This document shows positions 42,160 to 50,363 of a stretch of DNA of 64,000 bases, one piece after another. The position numbers and the translations under genes were made by a program. The notes under the pieces were generated by a model. It was given only the letters and a program-made list of their open reading frames with translations. It was not told the DNA's origin and did no database searches. Positions within the stretch are counted from its first letter, which is position 1; each line of letters starts with the position of its first letter. Source of the DNA: JBAXTZ01 sp037129925 (GTDB taxonomy: Bacteria > Bacillota > Negativicutes > JBAXTZ01); NCBI GenBank assembly GCA_037129925.1, contig JBAXTZ010000008.1, forward strand, positions 21,806 to 85,805. The letters are read 5' to 3'.

Positions 42160-43191
42160 TTATTCGCCAAATAGTGGCGGTTGTTCGCGCTGTTCAACAG
42201 TTTTTTTGTTCAATCCGAAATGCTCATAAGCTGCGCGATTGACAACCCGTCCGCGCGGAGTGCGCTGAATAAAGCCCAGTTGCATCAAAAACGGTTCGAG
42301 TACATCTTCAACAGTTTCGGTTTCCTCACTGATGCATGCCGAAATTGTATCTAATCCGACCGGTCCGCCATCGAATCGCTCGATTATCATTGTCAGTAAC
42401 CGGCGATCGGTGCGATCTAAGCCCAGTTTATCAACCTCTAATAACTCCAATGCTAAATCAGCAATATTTTCAGTAATAACTCCTTGCCCTTCAACCTGGG
42501 CGAAATCACGTACTCGCTTTAACAACCGATTGGCGATTCGCGGTGTCCCGCGCGAGCGACGAGCAATTTCCTCGGCGCCACGCTGTTCGAGCGCAATTTT
42601 CAATACAGCTGCAGAACGATTAATAATATGCAACAATTCATCCGTTTTGTAATATTCTAGTCGTGATACAATTCCAAATCGGTCCCGCAATGGCGCTGCC
42701 AGCGAACCGGCGCGAGTTGTAGCGCCAACCAGTGTAAACGGTGATAAATCAATCCGAACAGTACGCGCGCTCGGTCCCTTACCGATAATAATGTCTAAAG
42801 CGAAATCCTCCATTGCTGAATAGAGAACTTCTTCTACAGTCCGGCTCAACCGATGAATTTCATCGATAAACAATACATCTTTATCGGACAAATTCGTCAG
42901 AATTGCCGCTAGATCACCCGGGCGCTCGATTGCCGGTCCGGACGTAATGCGTAAATTAACACCCATCTCATTGGCAATAATTGTTGCAAGGGTGGTCTTC
43001 CCCAGCCCTGGTGGGCCGTACAACAACACATGGTCCAGTGTCTCCGCGCGATTTAAGGCGGCTTTTATAAATATCCCCAGGTTTTTTTTGACTTGCTCTT
43101 GTCCAATATATTCTGCCAGTTTTTTTGGACGCAAAGAATATTGCCAATTGTCATCAGCTAATTCCTGTCCAACAATAACTCTATCTTCCAT
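42160..43191 (-). CDS. ruvB: Holliday junction branch migration ATPase RuvB
   Basis: AAA+ motor of the RuvAB complex, 343 residues. P-loop GPPGLGKTT (59-67), FIDEIHRLSRTVEE Walker B (about 109-122), sensor 1 ATTRAGSLAAPLRDRFG with arginine finger, and a C-terminal winged helix ending ERQQPPLFGE-like. Ten bases after ruvA. Standard length. Confidence 0.98.
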   Translation of the reverse strand: MEDRVIVGQELADDNWQYSLRPKKLAEYIGQEQVKKNLGIFIKAALNRAETLDHVLLYGPPGLGKTTLATIIANEMGVNLRITSGPAIERPGDLAAILTNLSDKDVLFIDEIHRLSRTVEEVLYSAMEDFALDIIIGKGPSARTVRIDLSPFTLVGATTRAGSLAAPLRDRFGIVSRLEYYKTDELLHIINRSAAVLKIALEQRGAEEIARRSRGTPRIANRLLKRVRDFAQVEGQGVITENIADLALELLEVDKLGLDRTDRRLLTMIIERFDGGPVGLDTISACISEETETVEDVLEPFLMQLGFIQRTPRGRVVNRAAYEHFGLNKKTVEQREQPPLFGE

Positions 43192-43200
43192 ACTTACGCC

Positions 43201-43797
43201 CTATTTCATAAACTCTTTTAACGCCAATTTTATCAAATCAGCTGTTTTCAAGGTCGGATCCAGTTTTCGCAATACCAGATTAACTTCATTACGGTTATAC
43301 CCCAATGACATTAGCGCTTGTACAGCATCGCTCATTTCCGTCGTTTCACCTTGTAAATCGCCAAAATATTGACTGCTAGAACCGCAACTACCAGCAATTA
43401 TCCCAACTTTATCTTTTAATTCCACAATCATCCGTTCGGCAGTTTTTTTGCCGACACCGGATATCTTGGTAAGAGTCGATAAATTTTGTTGGGCTATGGC
43501 CGAACGAAACTCCCCGGGCCCGATCGCCGATAATACCGATAACGCTAATTTTGGACCAACACCATTGACGTTCAATAGCAAAATATATAAATCATATTCT
43601 TCTTTACTAAAAAATCCAAATAGCAACATCGCATCTTCACGCACCTGAAGATAGGTAAATAATTTTATTACAGAGCCGACTACCAGTTTTCCCCGCGTCG
43701 ATTCCGGGATAAATACCCGGTAACCCACACCGTTGCAATCCAAAAAACAATAATCAGCGCTGACGCTATCAACTGCTCCGCGCAAAAAACCAATCAT
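43201..43797 (-). CDS. ruvA: Holliday junction DNA helicase subunit RuvA
   Basis: Junction-binding subunit of 198 residues: N-terminal OB fold (MIGFLRGAVDSVSADYCFLD), central helix-hairpin-helix pair (LLNVNGVGPKLALSVLSAIG; LTKISGVGKKTAERMIVELKDK) and C-terminal domain III that contacts RuvB. ATG at 43797 has GGGGG four bases upstream; a longer frame to 43881 overlaps ruvC and is not real. Ten bases before ruvB. Confidence 0.96.
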   Translation of the reverse strand: MIGFLRGAVDSVSADYCFLDCNGVGYRVFIPESTRGKLVVGSVIKLFTYLQVREDAMLLFGFFSKEEYDLYILLLNVNGVGPKLALSVLSAIGPGEFRSAIAQQNLSTLTKISGVGKKTAERMIVELKDKVGIIAGSCGSSSQYFGDLQGETTEMSDAVQALMSLGYNRNEVNLVLRKLDPTLKTADLIKLALKEFMK

Positions 43798-43807
43798 TTG
43801 TCCCCCT

Positions 43808-44296
43808 TTAGCGCCAACTAGCGCTGTTGGCCGAGCTGTGAATAGCGCATACCGCAATAGCCAGCGCATCAGTAACATCATCCGGTTTGGGTTGCTCTTT
43901 AATTCCCAGTAATCGCATGATCATAAAAGCCACTTGCTGTTTGTCAGCTTGCCCATATCCAACAACTGCCAGTTTCACTTGTAACGGCGTGTACTCCAAA
44001 ATCGGCAAATTATTTTTTGCTGCTGCCAACATGATTACACCGCGCGCCTGTCCAACCGAAAGCGCAGTTTTAACATTTTTGTTGAAAAATAATTGCTCAA
44101 TAGCTACTACATCTGGTCGATATTCAGTAATTATGGCATTCAATTCATTGAATATTTTTAATAATCGAAGCGGCATTTCCAGCGCCGGCGAAGTAATAAC
44201 CGCCCCGTGATGAACGGGGATAAGCTTGCTGCCAACACCATTTACCAGTCCGTAGCCGCAAATAGCCGTACCGGGATCGATGCCCAATGCCAGCAT
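43808..44296 (-). CDS. ruvC: Holliday junction resolvase RuvC
   Basis: Endonuclease of 162 residues that cuts Holliday junctions. Acidic active-site residues are visible in LGIDPGTAICGYG (Asp7), AIEQLFFNKN (Glu about 66) and KPDDVTDALAIAVCA (two Asp near 138-141). ATG at 44296 overlaps the yebC end region; a longer frame to 44398 reads yebC in another frame. RuvC-RuvA-RuvB are consecutive. Confidence 0.95.
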   Translation of the reverse strand: MLALGIDPGTAICGYGLVNGVGSKLIPVHHGAVITSPALEMPLRLLKIFNELNAIITEYRPDVVAIEQLFFNKNVKTALSVGQARGVIMLAAAKNNLPILEYTPLQVKLAVVGYGQADKQQVAFMIMRLLGIKEQPKPDDVTDALAIAVCAIHSSANSASWR

Positions 44297-44297
44297 A

Positions 44298-45035
44298 TTA
44301 TTCCGCGTCTTCGGGAAATTCATAGTTAGTATAAACTTCGTTAACGTCATCATGCTCTTCAAGCGCATCCAGCAACTTTTGCATTTTGACATCGTCATCC
44401 GCTGACAGTGCTAACGTAATATCAGGAATCATCCTGATTTGCGCCAATACCGGCTCCAAACCCAGCGCCTCTATCGCCAGCTGTACAGCTTCAAATGCAT
44501 CCGGCGCGCAAGTGATTTCAATTTCTTCGTCTTCGGCATCAAAGCTCTCGGCATTAGCTTCTAATACTGCCAGCATCAATTCATCTTCACTAATTTTTTC
44601 GTGTTGCTCGACGATAAATAATCCTTTGTTTTTGAACATCCAGGAAACACAGCCGGCTTCACCAAGATTTCCGCCGTATTTTGTAAAAGAATGCCGAACA
44701 TCGGCTACTGTACGGTTACGGTTATCAGTCATAGTTTCCACCAAAACTGCCACGCCGCCCGGACCATAACCTTCATACATTATCGTTTCAACATTACTAG
44801 AATCGCCACCGCCAGCGCCTTTTTGCAGCGCCCGATTGATATTATCCTTCGGTATGTTATTTTCTTTGGCTTTTTGAAGCGCCAATTTCAATTTCATATT
44901 CATTGAAGGATCCAAGCCACCGTTTTTCACAGCGATCATAATCTCGCGACCAATTTTTGTAGTAGCTTTTGCTTTCAACGCGTCTTGTTTGCCTTTTCGA
45001 TGCTTAATATTTGCCCATTTACTATGTCCTGACAT
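44298..45035 (-). CDS. yebC: YebC/PmpR family transcriptional regulator or translation factor
   Basis: A 245-residue protein of the YebC family: SGHSKWANIKHRKGKQDALKAK (2-23) N-terminal motif, GAGGGDSSNVETIMYEGYGPGGVA and EDEEIEITCAPDAF. YebC was described as a DNA-binding regulator of ruv genes; recent work ties members to translation of proline stretches. Ends two bases before ruvC, which fits the yebC-ruvCAB block. Confidence 0.96.
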   Translation of the reverse strand: MSGHSKWANIKHRKGKQDALKAKATTKIGREIMIAVKNGGLDPSMNMKLKLALQKAKENNIPKDNINRALQKGAGGGDSSNVETIMYEGYGPGGVAVLVETMTDNRNRTVADVRHSFTKYGGNLGEAGCVSWMFKNKGLFIVEQHEKISEDELMLAVLEANAESFDAEDEEIEITCAPDAFEAVQLAIEALGLEPVLAQIRMIPDITLALSADDDVKMQKLLDALEEHDDVNEVYTNYEFPEDAE

Positions 45036-45049
45036 TGATTCCTCCGAAA

Positions 45050-45781
45050 CTAATTAATTGTTTTCATTGTATCCATAGTCGGGAATTCAAACAACAAATG
45101 CTGATGCAGATGATTGTTTTTGAATTCAGCCGCGCTACCGTTAAAACAAATACCTTTATTTACACAAACTACCTTCTGCATATACTCGGTGATATTAATA
45201 ATATCGTGACTTACCATAACGATCGTAATCCCCAGCCGTTGATTAAGATTGCGCAGTAACTCGAACAACTTTTTACCGCTCGGAGCATCTATGCCGCTAG
45301 TCGGTTCGTCTAAGAATAGCACTCGCGGGTTTTGTGCCAAGGCTCGAGCCACCATCATTCGCTGGCGGTATCCGCCGCTCAGTTCTCTAATCAGCGTTTT
45401 TTCATAACCATTAAGTCCGGTAATCTCTAATATATGCTGAACGATATGTGCGCGGACTTTTGCCGGACTACGCAATGTTCCTAGCGCCACTATTTCACTG
45501 ACTGTTGCAGGAAAACCAGAGCTATTATCATTTTGCAATTGAGAAACATAGCCAACTAAACCTTTTCGCGCCGCAACAATTGGCGCTTTGCCTGAAATAC
45601 GAATTGTTCCGCTATTAGGGCTGATTATTCCTGCCGCTAATTTCAAAAAAGTCGTTTTCCCGGCGCCGTTTGGACCGACGATTCCGACAAAGTCGCCCGA
45701 ACGCGTCTTGAAATCAACTGACTTCAACACCCAACTATTGCCATACGCAAAGGTTACGTCAGAAAATTCAATCAAACCCAA
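45050..45781 (-). CDS. ABC transporter ATP-binding protein (metal-type, ZnuC-like)
   Basis: A 243-residue ATPase subunit. Walker A GPNGAGKTTFLKLA, Q-loop YVSQLQ, ABC signature LSGGYRQRMMVARAL, Walker B VLFLDEPTSGIDAPS and switch His MVSHDI. The sequence is close to the ZnuC/MntB group that serves zinc or manganese uptake, yet no permease or binding-protein gene is next to it; its partners must be elsewhere or it uses the neighbouring exporter's membrane part (unlikely, since that one is a half transporter with its own ATPase). TTG at 45781 has GAGG six bases upstream and follows the exporter stop; a longer frame to 45877 reads the exporter in another frame. Confidence 0.85.
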   Translation of the reverse strand: MGLIEFSDVTFAYGNSWVLKSVDFKTRSGDFVGIVGPNGAGKTTFLKLAAGIISPNSGTIRISGKAPIVAARKGLVGYVSQLQNDNSSGFPATVSEIVALGTLRSPAKVRAHIVQHILEITGLNGYEKTLIRELSGGYRQRMMVARALAQNPRVLFLDEPTSGIDAPSGKKLFELLRNLNQRLGITIVMVSHDIINITEYMQKVVCVNKGICFNGSAAEFKNNHLHQHLLFEFPTMDTMKTIN

Positions 45782-45782
45782 A

Positions 45783-47519
45783 TTAATCCTCACATTCCTC
45801 AGCGATTTTACACATATTTGACAGATAATAATAATAACCGCGTTTCTCCAACAATTCTTTGTGATTACCGGTTTCAATAATATTACCTTTATCCAAGCAG
45901 ATTATTCGGTCGTCGTCAGACAATAATTGGTAATTGTGAGTAATCAATACTGTCGTAATTCCCCGACATGCATTTTTTATGGCAGCAAAAACTTGTTGCT
46001 CACTCAGGCTGTCTAAAGCGGCAGTTGGTTCGTCAAGCACTAAGAGTTTCGGTTTTTTCAGCATCGCCCGCGCTAACGCAATTCGTTGGCGTTGACCACC
46101 GGAAAGTTTGGAACCATAAGTGCCGACGTTGGTTTGATATTTTTGTGGCAAGCGTTGGATGAATTCGTCGGCGTTGGCCAAGACGGCAGCGGCAATAACT
46201 TCCTCATCACTTGCTTCAAAGTTTCCATAACGAATGTTTTCACTTATCGTCTGACTAAAGAGGAACGCCTCTTGCTGGATATAGCCAATATGTTTCCGAT
46301 AGTCATCACGCCTATAAGTGGCGATATTCTTACCTTCAAATTTGACTTCACCGCTATCTACATCAGCAAATCTCAATATTAACGAGGCCAGCGAAGACTT
46401 GCCGGCGCCACTAGTTCCCACAACCGCGAAAAACTCACCCGGGAGTACTGAAAAAGCTATCGAATCAAGTACTTTTTCCGAACCATAGCCAAAAGAAACA
46501 TCACAAAAATCTATTCTACCGCCGGCAAAAACTACTTCTGCGCTACCACTGGGCACATCAAGTGGCTGTTGTTCAAGCAGCTCAATCCGCTCCCAAGCCA
46601 CTAACCCTAGTCTTAAAGCGGTAAACGCATCGACAATTTTTTTCACCGGAACCGGCAAATTTATCAAGTAAACTAAGAAAGCAAACATATAGCCTACTGT
46701 CAGTTCCTTGTTGATAATTAAACTGCCGCCAAAAATTAAAATGGCTACAATGCCGAGCATCGCCAAAACCTCAGATAACGACAACAGCAAGGCGCGATAT
46801 TTTTGCATTTTCATAAAAACTGTCAGGGACTTGGCTTGCTCCTGCTCAAATCGCTTAAGTTCGTAATTTTCACGAACATAGCTGCGAATAACCTTAACAC
46901 TGCTTACAAAAAAATGTAATAATTCGGTTACATCGGCTTGAACCTCAAGAATTCTGCCCCCGTAATGATACAACTTGTTTTTGAACAGATGAGTAGCTAA
47001 AGCAATAATTGGTAGCACGACAATAGTAATGATCGTCAGTTTCCAACTCATCCACAACATCACGCCGACAAGCGCTATCAAACCGAGAGTTTCCAGCATA
47101 AAATCAATCATTCCCACGGTAAGAGCCTGTTGAATCGCAGCTAAATCATTAGTAAAAAGCGACAACACATCGCCGCGCTTGTTTTTGTCAAAATAATCCA
47201 GGCGCAAGTTCATTACCCGGGCGAACATCGCTTCGCGCAGTTTTATTACAAATTTCGTACCGGCTCTGCCTAACAACATCTGATAGGTCATAAAACAAAC
47301 GCCCTTTAGTGTATACAACAAAACCAAATCGCGCACCACTTCAAACAGCGCGTAGTGACTAGGGTCAGCGGCTCGTTCGTTTAGCGTGACATCCAAAAAA
47401 TAGCGCACTACATATGGCATCGTCAGATTTGCATAGGTAGCCAGAAAAAAACTGATTATTGCTAAAGATACAATAATCCAATAAGGTTTAATAAATTTTT
47501 GAAAATAAAACTCAAACAT
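45783..47519 (-). CDS. ABC half-exporter (MsbA/LmrA-like)
   Basis: A 578-residue half transporter: six-helix membrane domain (about 1-320; KFIKPYWIIVSLAIISFFLA first helix) fused to an ATPase domain (about 335-578) with VVGTSGAGKSSLASLILRF (Walker A, Ser version of GKST), IGYIQQEAFLFSQTISENI Q-loop, LSGGQRQRIALARAMLKKPKLLVLDEPTAALD signature and Walker B. It acts as a homodimer, or as a heterodimer with an unseen partner. ATG at 47519; TTG at 47528 also possible. Substrate unknown. It is preceded by the NlpC/P60 terminator. Confidence 0.92.
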   Translation of the reverse strand: MFEFYFQKFIKPYWIIVSLAIISFFLATYANLTMPYVVRYFLDVTLNERAADPSHYALFEVVRDLVLLYTLKGVCFMTYQMLLGRAGTKFVIKLREAMFARVMNLRLDYFDKNKRGDVLSLFTNDLAAIQQALTVGMIDFMLETLGLIALVGVMLWMSWKLTIITIVVLPIIALATHLFKNKLYHYGGRILEVQADVTELLHFFVSSVKVIRSYVRENYELKRFEQEQAKSLTVFMKMQKYRALLLSLSEVLAMLGIVAILIFGGSLIINKELTVGYMFAFLVYLINLPVPVKKIVDAFTALRLGLVAWERIELLEQQPLDVPSGSAEVVFAGGRIDFCDVSFGYGSEKVLDSIAFSVLPGEFFAVVGTSGAGKSSLASLILRFADVDSGEVKFEGKNIATYRRDDYRKHIGYIQQEAFLFSQTISENIRYGNFEASDEEVIAAAVLANADEFIQRLPQKYQTNVGTYGSKLSGGQRQRIALARAMLKKPKLLVLDEPTAALDSLSEQQVFAAIKNACRGITTVLITHNYQLLSDDDRIICLDKGNIIETGNHKELLEKRGYYYYLSNMCKIAEECED

Positions 47520-47553
47520 ATTCCTCAAATTCCAACGATGATAGTGAAATGAT

Positions 47554-47582
47554 ATAAAAAAAGGGAAGGTAATTCCTTCCCA
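47554..47582 (-). terminator. Rho-independent terminator after the NlpC/P60 gene
   Basis: Seven-bp stem GGGAAGG (47563-47569) with CCTTCCC (47575-47581), loop of five, then seven T on the minus strand (complement of 47556-47562). It lies 14 bases after the stop codon. Confidence 0.88.
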
Positions 47583-47595
47583 AATAAAATACTGC

Positions 47596-48261
47596 TTAGC
47601 TTACGCGGCGAGCTCCGATATACCGGCTTGAATAATATGCGCTGCTCATTGAGTCAATTCGAACGCCCTGCGAAGACGAAGCAGCTACAAATTTGTCGTT
47701 TCCAAGATAAATACCCACATGCGATGCACCGGGCGCGTAGGTTTGAAAAAAAACTAAGTCGCCGGATTGCAACTCCGAATAACTAACGCTTCGACCGACC
47801 AAATACTGTTCATCCGCACATCTCGGCAGGTTTACTCCCATTTGCGCATATACATAGCGCACGTAACCTGAGCAATCAAATCCGCTTGGCGTTGTTCCGC
47901 CAAACACATATGGGGTTCCGGAATAGCGCAACGCCAACGACGTTACCCGCCGCACCTTGGAAGTTGAAGCATCGCCACGACTGACTGGAATGTCTCGTTC
48001 CATCAACATCCGATAGGTTTGATCGCCGATTTCGCCATTTGTAGTTAATCCGTGATCAGCTTGAAATTTTTTGACGGCATTGGCAGTGACCGGTCCAAAA
48101 CTTCCATCGACACTTAAGTTGTACCCAAGCGCTTGTAATTTTGTTTGCACGTCTTTGACATCTTGACCGCTGTCGCCTTGTTGAAAAGCTGCTGATGCCA
48201 GCATTGTCAGTGAAAAAATAATACTAAACACGCCAATAGAAATAAATCTTCTGAAATCCAC
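47596..48261 (-). CDS. Secreted NlpC/P60 peptidoglycan endopeptidase with PG-binding domain
   Basis: A 221-residue exported wall hydrolase. Signal peptide (about 1-24, ending ASAAF), a PG_binding_1 domain (about 28-85, KDVQTKLQALGYNLSVDGSFGPVT, FQADHGL), and a C-terminal NlpC/P60 domain (about 105-220) with the nucleophile in FDCSGYV (Cys about 131), His in GASHVGIYLGN and a third polar residue after it. It would cut stem peptides between D-Glu and diamino acid. Start is GTG with GGGAG upstream. It is controlled by the cyclic di-AMP riboswitch just upstream and has its own promoter, a known arrangement for wall hydrolases in Bacillota. Confidence 0.95.
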   Translation of the reverse strand: MDFRRFISIGVFSIIFSLTMLASAAFQQGDSGQDVKDVQTKLQALGYNLSVDGSFGPVTANAVKKFQADHGLTTNGEIGDQTYRMLMERDIPVSRGDASTSKVRRVTSLALRYSGTPYVFGGTTPSGFDCSGYVRYVYAQMGVNLPRCADEQYLVGRSVSYSELQSGDLVFFQTYAPGASHVGIYLGNDKFVAASSSQGVRIDSMSSAYYSSRYIGARRVS

Positions 48262-48277
48262 TCTAGATCTCCCTTCA

Positions 48278-48437
48278 TATAGCCGACGAGGTTAGCTGTC
48301 GGGTTAGGGCAGAAGGCGCCCTGACTACTTGATTACTCTTTCGTCTTCACCCCGATACGTATGCAATAGCGGTTTCGCAGTAACTGCACACGTTCTAATG
48401 GTTCCCCCGTACCTGAGCTGGTTTAGGCTTAAAGCTC
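48278..48437 (-). promoter_or_regulatory. Cyclic di-AMP riboswitch (ydaO/yuaA type)
   Basis: The leader of the NlpC/P60 gene matches the ydaO consensus on the minus strand: an AAACCAG stretch and GGTACGGGGGAACC near the 5' end, a GGGGTGAA motif, and the conserved 3' block CCCGACAGCTAACCTCG (48288-48303), with closing helix AAGCC (48426-48430) and GGCT (48279-48283 region). In known cases cyclic di-AMP binding stops expression of the downstream wall hydrolase or K+ transporter. Assignment is by sequence memory of the consensus; the motif order and the downstream gene both fit. Confidence 0.9.
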
Positions 48438-48443
48438 GACGGT

Positions 48444-48472
48444 ATTATACACTATTCATTATTATTTTGCAA
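48444..48472 (-). promoter_or_regulatory. Promoter of the riboswitch-NlpC/P60 unit
   Basis: Minus-strand TTGCAA (48467-48472), 17-base spacer, TATAAT (48444-48449); start near 48437, at the 5' end of the riboswitch. The promoter lies largely inside the last codons of the glycosyltransferase gene upstream (stop at 48452). Confidence 0.75.
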
Positions 48473-49405
48473 AGTATTAACATCACCAATTTTCTGACTA
48501 ATCAAATAAATTGGTCTTCGTTTCACTTCTTCAAAAATTCGCCCGATATATTCACCGATAACTCCTAATCCCATCATCTGAATACCGCCAATAAAAGCTA
48601 TGGATGCAGTAGTAGATGCCCAGCCGGGTGCCGCTAAGTTAGTAAAATAGACGATATAAAAAACGTGAGCAATTAATATAATACTGAGCAATCCGCAAAG
48701 CAAGCCAAAATAAAACACTAACCGTAGCGGAGTTTTTGAAAAAGCAGTAATTCCATCCAACGCAAAATGCATCATTTTGCCCAGCGAATATTTTGACTTA
48801 CCGGCAAACCGCGGCGATGCAACAAAGTCCACCGTGATTTTTTTGTAACCTAGCGAACTTACCATACCGCGAATAAATCTGCTCTCTTCACGAAATTTTC
48901 TAAAAGCCAATACTGCTTGACGATCGAGCAGCCGAAAATCCGAACCGCCTTCAGCAATCTGAACCGTGGACATTGAATTCATCAGCTTATAAAAAAATGC
49001 CGAGGTAACTTTTTTGAACAGGGAAACACCTTCGGTGCTTTTCCGCAAAGTTTGCACTACCTCGTAACCCTGCTCCCAAAGTTCCAATAATTGCGGGATT
49101 ATTTCCGGGGGATGCTGCATATCGCCATCCATGGAAATCACTGCATCCCCTTCGGCGTTATCTAATCCACAAGACAACGCTGCCATATGGCCATAATTGC
49201 GCGACAACTGAAAACCCTTAACCCGATTGTCGCGCAACGCCAGCTGATGAATCAGAAACGGTGTTGCATCAGTTGATCCGTCATCAACAAAAATCAGCTC
49301 CCATTCATATGCTAACGGCGACAGCACTTGAGAAATAGCGTTACTGAAATATTCAATGTTTGCCTCTTCGTTGAAAATTGGTACAACTATCGATATTTTT
49401 TTCAT
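48452..49405 (-). CDS. GT2 family glycosyltransferase (GtrB/DPM1-like) with membrane anchor
   Basis: A 317-residue polyprenyl-phosphate glycosyltransferase. Catalytic GT2 motifs: VVPIFNEEANI (7-17), FVDDGSTD (about 39-46), MDGDMQHPPEII with the DxD-type acid (about 92-103). Two C-terminal membrane helices (about 230-252 and 265-290) follow an amphipathic segment, as in GtrB/DPMS enzymes that make undecaprenyl-phosphate sugars for wall or polysaccharide decoration. The sugar is unknown. The stop overlaps the promoter of the riboswitch unit. whiA precedes it with ATGA overlap. Confidence 0.88.
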   Translation of the reverse strand: MKKISIVVPIFNEEANIEYFSNAISQVLSPLAYEWELIFVDDGSTDATPFLIHQLALRDNRVKGFQLSRNYGHMAALSCGLDNAEGDAVISMDGDMQHPPEIIPQLLELWEQGYEVVQTLRKSTEGVSLFKKVTSAFFYKLMNSMSTVQIAEGGSDFRLLDRQAVLAFRKFREESRFIRGMVSSLGYKKITVDFVASPRFAGKSKYSLGKMMHFALDGITAFSKTPLRLVFYFGLLCGLLSIILIAHVFYIVYFTNLAAPGWASTTASIAFIGGIQMMGLGVIGEYIGRIFEEVKRRPIYLISQKIGDVNTLQNNNE

Positions 49406-50349
49406 GTTTGCTCCTTAGTCATTTCGTCAGCTAAGTATTCCAGTCGTCGCAATCGGTGATTGATACCTGATTTCGATGTGCCGTCAGCGATTATTTCAAC
49501 TAATTCGCCAATCGATGCCTCAGGGTTATTCACCCTTGCTTCCGCAGTTGCTTTTAATACCGCCGGCAACCAGTCGATACCTCGTAAAGCAATAATTGTA
49601 TGTATTTTTTCTATCTGCCTACCGGCAGTCCGGGCAGTTTTTTGCAAATTGGCTGTTTCGCAATTCACCTCACGATTGATGCGATTACGCATATCTTTTA
49701 TTACCCGGGCATTTTCGTAGTGTAAAACTGAATTGTGCGCGCCAACTATCCTTAAAAAATCGATAATTGCCTCGGCTTCTTTGATATACATTATCAAATT
49801 TTCCTTGCGCTCGACAATTCCTGCTGAAATTGCAAAAGTTTTCAAGCAACGGGTAATCACCAAGTTTGCTTCGGAACTTGGCAAATTTATTTCCAAGTGA
49901 TAGTCACCTTTGGGACTGCTAAGCGAGCCGGCTCCCAAAAAAAAACCGCGCAAAATTGCTTTACGGCAGCAACTTTTCTTGGCGAAGTTTTTCAAGGTAC
50001 GGTCGTGAACAACATAACCGTTGTCTTTCCACATGCCAAGCAGAATTAGTAGCTGAACAACGGCCGGATGCGGCGCTACCCGCAATTCATAGCGGCTATT
50101 TTTTTTCAGCCGGGTGCTTTTACTGACTACGATATCGGCTTCGCAGTTAGAAAGCAGTTTAATTAACGAATAATATCTACGAACAACGCTAGCGCTACCA
50201 GAAACAACGGAAACGCCGACCAAATTGTTTCCACCAAGAATCAGTTTCCCGGCTGCGCGAAAAAACGCTGCTGTTTCGGCAATCTTGCAACAATCATTTT
50301 GGGTCAATACCCGCGCGGTTTCGTCTTTTACTTCCATTGAAAAGGACAT
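49402..50349 (-). CDS. whiA: DNA-binding protein WhiA
   Basis: A 315-residue protein with an N-terminal LAGLIDADG-like degenerate homing nuclease fold (FFLGAGSLSSPKGDYHLEI pattern) and a C-terminal helix-turn-helix (about 245-305, ANNPEASIGELVEI...). WhiA affects cell division and wall synthesis. It is followed by the glycosyltransferase with a four-base overlap and preceded by glmR, the normal rapZ-glmR-whiA series. Confidence 0.93.
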   Translation of the reverse strand: MSFSMEVKDETARVLTQNDCCKIAETAAFFRAAGKLILGGNNLVGVSVVSGSASVVRRYYSLIKLLSNCEADIVVSKSTRLKKNSRYELRVAPHPAVVQLLILLGMWKDNGYVVHDRTLKNFAKKSCCRKAILRGFFLGAGSLSSPKGDYHLEINLPSSEANLVITRCLKTFAISAGIVERKENLIMYIKEAEAIIDFLRIVGAHNSVLHYENARVIKDMRNRINREVNCETANLQKTARTAGRQIEKIHTIIALRGIDWLPAVLKATAEARVNNPEASIGELVEIIADGTSKSGINHRLRRLEYLADEMTKEQT

Positions 50350-50363
50350 AACTCACCTGTTAT

